Shown here: positions 55,392 to 64,000 of the stretch, piece by piece
Layout: each line of letters opens with the position of its first letter
Position numbering within the stretch: position 1 is the first letter of the stretch
From: Chrysopilus asiliformis
Lineage: Eukaryota > Arthropoda > Insecta > Diptera > Rhagionidae
NCBI GenBank assembly: GCA_964034945.1
Contig: OZ035962.1
Location: forward strand, 71,567,274 to 71,631,273
DNA length: 64,000 bases
Direction: 5' to 3'
The notes under the pieces: generated by a model
Databases searched by the model: none
What the model saw: the letters and a program-made list of their open reading frames with translations, nothing else
What the model was told of the DNA's origin: nothing
Made by a program: the position numbers and the translations under genes

Positions 55392-56308
55392 TTTTGCTCA
55401 AAATAGGTTTTTTTGCTCTTCTAAATGCATGTTAACCTCAACTTGTAGTTTTTAAGTAATTGTGAACAGTAATATAACTTACTGTTTTCCACTTGTCTAA
55501 ATTTCGTTTTGCAGAATTTATCATTCTTGTTGTTTTTTGTATCGAAAAGGCTAGGTTCTTCAAAGACAAAATCGACCATTCCTTTTCCCGTCGCGAAAAC
55601 TGTGAGTCGTTTTGAAAAGTTTATGAAAGTAAGATGTGTCAAATTTCAGTTGGACCTTCTGCCACATACAAATTGAATACTTTTTTTCACTCTTTGTCGA
55701 AACGATGCATAGTATCGAAAAAAAAACAAAGTTTACAGGTACCCTTGCCCGAAGCCGAAAAAAATTATGCAAAAAAAATTCAATGAATGTATTTTTGCAT
55801 GCAAGATCGAGATATTTCTCCCTTCTTGAGAAATTTTTCTACGAAACAGGGAAAAAAAATTCTCTTTTTTGTGGAATTTTTTTTTTAGTATGAATGCGAA
55901 TTTGGATTTTACAAGCAATAGATAATATTTTTTTGATATATTTTTTCTACAGAAGTTTCATATGCTGAGAAATACTTTAAAAACAAAGGCTTTGTACAAA
56001 AGGATGTATATGATCAAGGCGGCAAAAAGGGGCTGGCGCAAAAGGTGCAGATGCATGGAGCCCAGTTTAAAATTGAACAAAAGTCAGATTAATATGTTGA
56101 TAATTTTTTTCTAATTTTTCCTGGACACGTCTTTGACAAGGTGGGTGGTATTCTTTGTGGCAAGTGAAAAGGACAAACTAACTTTTACACTACTTTCGAA
56201 ACTGTTAAAAATATCGCCCCCCCCCCCACCACTCTCCTCCAAAAAATCCTGGGTGCGCTACTGGTCTTAACCCTGCCTCTAATTTTAACAATAGTTCAGA
56301 GTTAAAAA
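55392..56308. other. Unassigned stretch
   Basis: Overlapping frames on both strands (55421-55918) without domains. A poly-C run lies near 56216. The segment 55960-56080 has a more mixed composition but no recognisable protein. Confidence 0.35.
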
Positions 56309-56855
56309 AAAACATAACAAAAGCTATAATTGCCAATCTGGCAATTATTGAAAACCCGTATGGTGATATTCGTATCAAAATTTGAACAGTTGTACCAAAA
56401 TTCCATTTTGAAGTCAAACTTTCCAATAAGATTTTTAAAAATTTATTCCAATTGGATTTTGATGGATGGGAGTTTTATGTAGAATCATGTCCTAAATAAC
56501 TTTTGTTCTTGAACTTTTTTGATAAGGTGCACCGTTTTTGAGATATTCACAAAAACCGTTTTCGTTCGTATGGGGGGTAGGTAATAGTCCATTTTTGCCC
56601 ATTAACGAACTTAGCCTCGCATTTTACGAAAAACAAATCTGCGCAAAATTTCAAGTCTGTAGCTCAATCCGTGCGCCCGCAATCCGCGCCACAGACAGAC
56701 GGACAGACAGACAGACGGACGGACATGCAAAAATCAATTTTTTTATCATTCTAAACACACTGGTGTAATTCATTTTTGTGTGTGATGACGGGATCTTGGC
56801 GTTACAAACGGTAAGACAAAGTTAATATACCCTTTGGTGTCACCATACGGGTATA
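56309..56855 (-). mobile_element. HINE/DINE-1-like element, near-complete minus-strand copy
   Basis: Same block order as 54874 in reverse, with GACAGACAGACGGACGGACA core at about 56702-56727 and TCACCATACGGGTATA (TGTCACC variant before it) at the right border. A poly-G-associated GGGGGGTAGG occurs near 56572. Confidence 0.8.
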
Positions 56856-58145
56856 AACATAAACGACAAATTATTCGATGGTTAAAAACAACTTTAAAGG
56901 TCGATTTTTGGGTGAGAAATACAGTGACCGAAATCATTTCGTTACTGTATCTAAAATTATGATGATAATAATTCAAATTGAAAAATAGCATATTCATGTG
57001 TAAGGAGTTTAATCAAGTACCTACTTTATAAGATGAAGAACTGTATTTAATAAATTTCATCGTATAATATTCCAACAATAAACTCGAAACGAGCTTCAAT
57101 GTAGATTTAAATAATTTAATCCTTTGTTATATCATTTATTCGCGGATCCTTTTGCATCTCCTTCTGTACTTAGCAGTATAAAATTCTAACAAAGCAAGTT
57201 ATATGCAAAACTTGTTCAAAACTCTAAAACCCCTTGAAATACAAGAAATGAACAAAAATGGCGAACGCATTACGAAGTTAGCACAAATGCCACAAGACTT
57301 TTGAAAAAAAAAATGAAGAAACAAATAAAAATGTCTGAAATAAAACAAAAGAAAACGAGAAAAAACTATAAAAGTTTTATTTTGCATAATATTAGTAATC
57401 TCTGTTAAAGCTTTTCGCCATTTCTCCATTTTTTTTGTTATTATGGCTTCTCCATTTACCACTCTTCCTTCAACCACAAACTTATTTTTTTTTTACGGTA
57501 TTGGATTTAATCCTTCAAGTGAATCTTAACGGTAAGCATTCTTTCCGTCCATAGAACAACTCCCTTAAAAAACGACAAGAAATAGCGCCTTTCAGTTATG
57601 TAAATATTCTAGCAGATACATAAATATGTACAACAATAGTCATAACATTCATATTAACGAGAAAATCTCATTATCTATTCATTCATACACAATAACAACG
57701 TTCGAGAAATAAATGGAGATTTTGAAGATGCGAGTTGGAATTCACAGTCATGGAGAATGTCAAGAAAACATATAAGGGCACAAAAACATAATCCCTTGAC
57801 TAAATACTCAAATGTGGGCTAATTGTCATTTACATATTATTATTCTAGTTTCGTTACAACTGCACGGTTTCAGCAATAATCTAGCATTGCAAGGGTGTAG
57901 TTTCAGGAAAATTTCACTCTGGTAATACGGTTGTGGCCGATGATGAGCACTGAAATAGCGAATGATCGAAAGTTGTCATAAATCTCGACTAATGTCGATG
58001 CAAAGATTTCATTGCATCGAAGATCGGTAATAAAATTAAATTAGTTTAATTTTCATATTTCTTCAATGCAAAGTCGCTGGCTAGATTAAAGTATTTGTTG
58101 GTGTGAATTTTAATTTGTGAATTATTGTAAAGTTATTTACATAAC
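56856..58145. other. Unassigned stretch
   Basis: No feature recognised. The minus-strand frame at 57199-57477 is Phe-rich and lacks a domain. Confidence 0.35.
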
Positions 58146-58206
58146 AGCTGGAGATCGAACCTCGGGCCTTTTAGTTACAAGTCTGTGGTCGCACAGTAGA
58201 TCATAA
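58146..58206 (-). repeat. tRNA-like sequence with B box (SINE or tRNA pseudogene)
   Basis: On the minus strand GGTTCGATCTC (58161 to 58151) is a B box; upstream, TCTACTGTGCGACCACAGAC is a plausible decayed A-box/D-arm region. No clean cloverleaf can be drawn by eye. Confidence 0.35.
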
Positions 58207-58854
58207 TTGAAATCCATCGGCCAAAATTCCAAATTGTACACATTTTTTCTTGTTTTGCCTAATATTCAATTCATTTATATCAACATTAAGGCATAGTGCT
58301 TTTTTACAGGTGCACAAATTAATGGTGCAATCTACACTAAAAAAAATCGTATTAATCCATTATGAAGTACATATTAAAAATTTGGCATATGCGAATTATA
58401 TTCCAAAAGAAAAAAAAATATTATTTCTAAACAGTGCACGTAAATTCACTTTTTCAGAATCGTTGAAACCACACAAAGTTTTGTTAGTACTACAAATTTT
58501 GTGCTAAGCGTACGAAAAAAATTCAACACAATTAATTGTGCTAAATTTTAAATTGCGTTGAATTATCTTGAATTATCTAAGATTTTTCGCTCAGTGTAAT
58601 AGTTCAGAAGAATAAAAAATGGTGTAATACAAAACCTGATAATAAAAAGCAAAATTCAAGAGGGATAAATAATAGTTAGTTTAAGTATAGTTAAAACCTG
58701 ATAAAATAGTATTCAATCTATGTATATAAATGTATACATTTCCTGTGAAATTTCATTGAAATCAGCCAAATAGTTTTGGAGAAATTAACGAAAGACTAAA
58801 AATTGCATAATTTTCGGGACAGGTGCGGTTAGATGGGATAGATGCCCCGAAGCG
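58207..58854. other. Unassigned spacer
   Basis: The frame at 58250-58507 has no recognisable domain. GATAGATGCCCCGAAG near 58839 resembles the GGGGCATCTATC words near 60109. Confidence 0.35.
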
Positions 58855-58858
58855 TTAA

Positions 58859-59435
58859 GGTGGGTTTAGAAAGACAGGTATTTATATTTTTACTGACAAA
58901 GTGAGTGAAATGCCAGATTTCTTATGACTTTTTCATCAAGTGGGAAAGGGACGGGAAGCCACTCCGTAAAAATTTTACTGGAAATTTTGCTTGCATGTAG
59001 TGGTTTTACTATCCATAATTTTCATCGACGATAGGAAAGTTATGGCAGTAAACAACAACAAACACATTGGACTTTATTATGGCACTTTCTAGCCCTGCCA
59101 ACAACATGGCAACCCTGAATTATGGCAGCCAGCAAAAGTAAGGTTAAGTTCGATGTTTATTTGAAAGCTACGCATTTTAAATGGAAACGGGAGGTAATAA
59201 TAATTATGTTATTAATTATAACATCACACAAAATGATTTTGTTAGGTGAAATTGAAGTGCTAACAAACGTATTGTTGCGAGAAGGTGATGTGCAGTGACA
59301 GTTCGCCATAAAATGGAAGGGACAGTACATGTGAGACACTGATGTGATCGACTTTTCGCGCACGGAAATTTGAATATCACTATCCCGCTCACCTTGCCAG
59401 TAAAAATATAAATACCCGTCTTTCGAAACCCACCT
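58859..59435. mobile_element. MITE with ~60-bp TIRs at TTAA target
   Basis: TTAA at 58855-58858 and at 59436-59439 flank the element. The left end GGTGGGTTTAGAAAGACAGG, TATTTATATTTTTACTG matches the right end (reverse complement AGGTGGGTTTCGAAAGACGG, TATTTATATTTTTACTG) with similarity extending about 60 bp to GTGAG. One extra base on the right makes the exact end uncertain. Confidence 0.8.
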
Positions 59436-59439
59436 TTAA

Positions 59440-61612
59440 TCTGCTAAACTAAACAATCTAGAACAGATACAAAATACTGAATATAAAACCCACACCGCCC
59501 CCAGTATGTTCAAAAAATACAAACCATGCCCATGAACTTTATGAAAGTTTTTTAAAAAATTAAATTGTTTGTGCTGGCTGAATTTGTTTTGTGCTGTCAG
59601 AAAATTTTTACGTGCCAACTAATTTCACGAGTAATTTCGGATGTTTTTTTTATTTGTTCACGTTAAATAAATAGTAACTATGTTAATTTAATAGTCTGTT
59701 TGAATATTTGTGAAATGAGATTCAAGAAAATCGTAAAGGCATTCCAGTTTTGGCTACGGATTGATGCCCACAGAAGATAGACGCCTCATTTGGTCTAAAT
59801 TTTAATATGGAATATGGATTTCATATAGAAATTGGAAAAAAGAATCAATTTTATGTTAAAATATAACATTTTATTGACCGCTGTTCGCAGTTTGGGCAGA
59901 AATATTGGAAAATGTGTTGTGAAGGAAGTAAAGTCTAAAACAATGGCGTCTACAAGTAGTTCAAGTATTCGGTCGTCTATCTTCCACATCGTTCAATTTC
60001 ATGTGCTGTATTAATTCTAATATTCTTGAATTGTGACTAGGGATTTTTTTAAATAAATAGTAGTTATTTTTATTCGTTCTGCCCAAAGACATCTATCCGT
60101 ACCTACTGGGGCATCTATCTGGGCGGGCGGGGCGTCAATCCGTACCAAAATTCGATCTTTTTTATTTTTCCCCTACTCACTCCAGGGTGCTGAAATATTG
60201 ACAGAGATATAGCTGAATGGCAAACATATCCAATAGATTTAAAATGATATAAGAGTTTTGAAAAATGAGAATTTTATATATTTTTTCCGAAAGGTGCAGC
60301 ATCTGTCCGTATCTTACCGTATAATAAAATACGTATCCCCCATTTTTTGCCACTTTACAACATATCAGAGTTTCATAAAAATTGAAGGGCTACAACTCGA
60401 GACCCTTCTTTGTAGGTATTATGTAGTTGATGATTTCTTAAATATCTGCGGTTTTCTCAAAAATGTTTTTGTTTATATTGTGATAGCACAATTTCTACCA
60501 CAGCAAAATTTCAAACAAAAAATTGCTTTCATCGACGTAAAACAGATTTTATAGACTATTTTGAATAATTGGCAAAAAGTGGAAACTTTTTTTTTCTTTG
60601 GAAAAACTTTTGGTGGTTGTTATTTATAATCGATAACTGTAGAGATCTCTAGATACGTGAAAAAAGTAGAAAATTTATGCAGTCGCAGCCACACATCAAA
60701 GCGCTTTTAGTTGAAAAAGGGATGAAGTGTTAGATGTTAAAATTGGGTATTGGGGTGAAATTCAAATGTTCATGGAAATATTGGAAAATTTCAATTCGTT
60801 GGGAAAACAAGTCAACGGGGCTTTTGAATCTGCTAAAGTATTCTATGGCTATTCAATCCGATGTATTCAATGCAATTCGTGGTCGTCAGTCGCCATTTCA
60901 ATCAGCATAAATGGAATAGTAGACTGTTAGATGGATGAATGGTCAACCGTTTTTTTTTCGATGTTTTATGCCGTTTAGTTTTCTTTTTTGAACTAAAAAA
61001 TGGAACATCAGAGACTGGAAAACATGGAATCGAGATTGATTTGCCACAGAATAGAAAAAACCATACGAAAATATCTACGCTAATTGTTTGACCATTCAAA
61101 TTTAAATATTGTCATAGAGATTTGGCATTTAAATATTGTACCAAATGTGCTATTATTTCAATTACAAAAATATAAAAGAAGTAAAAAACCCTTTTAGATA
61201 TTGAGATTTTTTAAACTCTTTCATAGTGAATTTTCATTCAAAGAACAAACTAACTCAGAATTGAATTTCAAATAGTTTTTCCGTTTTCTAATGTCATTCA
61301 TTGTTTTTGAAAGACCCATTTTTGACATCTAGATCGGCGGCGTAAAAATGAAATATGGGGCAAAAATTTTTACTGAACAGAAACAAGGAAATTTTATGGG
61401 TAATTCATCCCTTTCGATATTTTCCTCCATTTTCCGCGACAATGAAAATTTTAAGAAAGTACGAGAAAAAATGATTTTTTTGTTAGGTGTCGTTTACAAC
61501 TGACACTATATTCCGCGAATTTTATTATGCGACACTCAATTCACTTTTCACAACTTTTTACACTACGAATCAAAATCGCGGAATTTATTCCTGAAAGATG
61601 CTCGAACTCGAT
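59440..61612. other. Long unassigned stretch
   Basis: Words CATCTATCCGTACC, GGGGCATCTATCTGGG and CATCTGTCCGTATC at 60088-60315 suggest another decayed word-bordered element. Frames at 59795-61099 overlap on both strands and have no domains. Confidence 0.4.
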
Positions 61613-62370
61613 TTTTAAAAGCTTTTATTTAGCTTGCCTTCGTGTCTGTTTCTTTGTCAGTTTCAAATCTTGCAATACGATTTTGGCCCACTTCCACTCA
61701 TCCGATTGATTTGAAATTTTGCACACAATACAATATTATTTTTTTCCAGGAAATTTGAGGGGAAGGAAAAATTACAATATTATCACTACTCCATCATTGT
61801 AAGGATAAGAGAAGGTCCTGTAAGGATAACGTGACTATCCTTCCCCTCAAATTTTCCAGAAAAAAAATCTCATCAGGGGGTTTCTGGGGCGCTGAATTCG
61901 ATTCTTAAGAAATATGTATGGATAACGAAAGGTTCTGAAAGGATATCGTGATTATCCTTTTTCTCAAATTTTCCGGAAAAAATCTATTCTGGTGGTTTTT
62001 GGGGTCTCTGGATCCGGTTCTGATATTAAGAAATCTGCAAGGATAACGGAAGGTCATATAAGGAAAACGTGATTATCCATTTCATTTTGGATTTTTAGTC
62101 ATATTAATTAAATACGAAGTGACTAAAAAGGAGGGAATATAAAAAAACTAAAAATTTGTTTTTGAAAAGCTTTTATTTAAAAAAATGCACTAAAAGGTGA
62201 AAAAATATTTTTTTTGGCGCTATGTATCAGAAATAAAAGCGAAATAAAGCATAAAAAATAAAATAAAATCAATAGTCATCTGGCTTTTGTTTCTGATACA
62301 CAGCGCCCAAGAAATTATTTTTTTTCTTTTTAGTGCGAATTTTTTTTAAATAAAAGGTTTAAAAAATTTT
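61613..62370 (+). mobile_element. GTAAGGATAACG Helitron-like family copy
   Basis: Starts TAAAAGCTTTTATTTAGCTT and GCCTTCGTGTCTG with a much shorter core, then AAATCTTGCAATACGATTTT, GATTTGAAATTTTGCACACA, three tandem monomers with GGTCCTGTAAGGATAACGTG, hairpin TGTATCAGAAATAAAAGCG (62222-62303) and the AAATAAAAGG end. Confidence 0.75.
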
Positions 62371-63154
62371 TTTTTATTTCTTTTGAATTTTTATTTGAGT
62401 TTTTTTTATATAAAACTGCTGGAATAAATTCAAATTTTGACAACTATTGCTAAGTGATATATTAATAAAATTTGCGAAATAAATTCTGAATGAAATTCAA
62501 GTGTCAATGGGGCCTTAGATTTCATTCTTGCAAAGATATGAAAGTTTTATTTCTAGCGGTCTCGGAATAATTTTCCACTGGTTTCAAATTCTGTCCTGCG
62601 ATTCAGAAACTTTAAGAAACAAAAATTTAAACAGGCATTAAATCGCGAACCGAATAGGGGTGCAGCCTTTCGTAATATTATCCAATAAAATACACGTTTT
62701 ATATATCGACGCCTCCGTGCAAGACTATTGTAACTTGACTTTCTTTAAGGTTGAAATTTCTCCAAGGTTGAATTTTTAATTCTTCATTCTTCAAGGTTGA
62801 ATTTTTAATTCACTAAAAAATAAAACTCGTTAACTTTTTTGAGATGTTGAGGATTCACAATTGTAGATTGAACAATTTTCTTTCAAAACCATTAAAAAAA
62901 ATCGGAAATTCGTTCCAATATTCACTTTTTATCGTAGGTCCGTACAAAAACGTCAGAATTTTCACAGCTCGAGAGAGATACGATAGTCTTGCACCGAGGT
63001 TGCGATATGTTTGATATAAGAAAGTTTTCCAGGATTATTATGTGATACATGAAAGTAAAAAAAAAACAGTCAAATGCGAAATTACCACGAAATCACAATT
63101 TATTGCAGCGAAATAATAATTCTATTATATTTCAGGACTATGTTTGTACCTGGG
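62371..63154. other. Unassigned stretch with small direct repeats
   Basis: AAGGTTGAATTTTTAATTC occurs twice at 62764-62811 with a related AAGGTTGAAATTTC before. No gene recognised. Confidence 0.45.
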
Positions 63155-63415
63155 ACGCTATTCTCGAAATGTTTCGGATTTTTCCGAAACGTTTGTGGTG
63201 CAGTGGAAAAAGACCTCTATATGGTGTACGTACCGCCTATATTGCTCCAAATTACGTCTCAAACATTACGAAGCAATTCACCACTTTACACGAAACCGCA
63301 TTCTCGAACTTAGATTACGGAAATATCCGAAACATATCAAACATTACGTTTCGGATCCATCCGAAACGTCCAGATGTTACTTTTCGAAACGTTTGTGTGC
63401 TGTGAGTTATCGTTT
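63155..63415. repeat. CCGAAACG word-rich repeat
   Basis: TTTCGGATTTTTCCGAAACG, TCCGAAACAT, TTTCGGATCCATCCGAAACG and TTTTCGAAACGTTTGTG occur within 260 bp. Three overlapping frames here (63049-63452) read the same words in all phases and are not genes. Confidence 0.6.
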
Positions 63416-63519
63416 CGCGTCCGTTGTTTATTGTTATTCGATGCGGGCATAATTTTAATCGTGTAATAAGCATAATACGGAGAATAATTCTTTTTCATTC
63501 ATTCATTTGCAAATGATTA

Positions 63520-63690
63520 GCACGAGAATTTTAGTTTTCATTCACTCACGAATTTTATTTTTCCATTCTCGTATTTTTAAAATTCTATTCGCGAATGGAA
63601 TGGAAAATTTTACGAATGGAAAATTAAAATTCGCTCACGAATTTATCGCAAAAGAATGATTTTCGAATGGAATTATTATATGAAGTAAAA
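63520..63690. repeat. GAATTTT/GAATGGAAAA word-rich repeat
   Basis: CACGAATTTT, CTCGTATTTTT, GAATGGAAAATT and TTCGCTCACGAATTT alternate on both strands. Ends uncertain. Confidence 0.5.
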
Positions 63691-64000
63691 GTAACACCAT
63701 AACTTTCAAAAGGATTGAGCCAGAGACTTGAAATACATAAAAATTCAATCAAACCACTCCCTCCCCCCTAACAAACGATAACAAACGTTAAAATCAACAA
63801 ATAATCAAAAATCACTCATAATACACTATTACTTACATTGAACACTAGTCAAATATTATGAACTGATATTAAATTAGTGAAAAATTACTCTAATACAAGT
63901 TAAACACTAGTTAATAAATATAAACAAAACAAAACTATTCAAATATTTCCGTTTTGACAGCTCTATTCTACGTACATTTCGTAATGAGGTGAATATGGTG
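63691..64000. other. Unassigned right edge
   Basis: GAGCCAGAGACTTGAAATAC near 63716 resembles the HINE internal block, otherwise nothing recognised before the window ends. Confidence 0.35.

Noticed and set aside
63049..63452. Three overlapping frames of 79-118 residues
   Set aside because: All are open in the same CCGAAACG word-rich segment, which indicates repeat composition rather than a gene.

Overview
This is an arthropod-type, probably insect, nuclear genomic window: about two-thirds A+T, no operons, no ribosome-binding-site logic, spliceosomal signals, TA- and TTAA-flanked DNA transposons, mariner and Tc1-like transposase fossils, Helitron-type elements with GTCY microsatellite cores, and a 200-N assembly gap. 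I cannot name the species. I find no intact conserved host gene. Almost every open frame is a by-product of A+T-rich or repetitive DNA.

Layout. 1-2230: an old repeat carrying three copies of a 567-bp insertion, two of them head to head as a near-perfect 1.1-kb palindrome. 2.2-8 kb: non-autonomous DNA elements, including a TTAA-flanked piggyBac-like MITE, and a 5'-truncated non-LTR retrotransposon with an 11-bp target duplication. 7-11.3 kb: two elements saturated with short self-complementary words. The second (9405-11315) carries the best protein-coding candidate in the window, a small two-exon gene at 10228-10766. 11.7-13.9 kb: three elements nested like Russian dolls. 15-17 kb: a pogo-like MITE, a short snap-back MITE and a roughly 720-bp GTCT/GTTT satellite inside a Helitron-like repeat. 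17.7-25.9 kb: further Helentron/HINE-like copies and MITEs. 27-33 kb: more MITEs, a mariner transposase pseudogene, a long hairpin MITE and a GIY-YIG (Penelope-like) fragment. 33.5-34.5 and 50.5-52.4 kb: two copies of one terminal-inverted-repeat element, the second split by a complete but frameshifted Tc1/mariner element with TA duplications. 45.7-47.4 kb: a non-autonomous Helitron whose body is about thirteen copies of a ~120-bp minisatellite that is also present in an otherwise different repeat family. 54.8-64 kb: further HINE copies, a ~60-bp-TIR MITE flanked by TTAA, and word-rich repeats.

The pieces interact mainly by nesting. Paralogous uninterrupted copies in the same window confirm several insertions (the 567-bp element, the 400-bp palindromic MITE at 48394, the Tc1-like element at 51108). 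The observations that most deserve follow-up are the spliced gene inside the CCCAGTAAA-palindrome element, the minisatellite shared between unrelated Helitron-like families, and the recurrent design in which unrelated TIR elements are filled with copies of one short word and its reverse complement.
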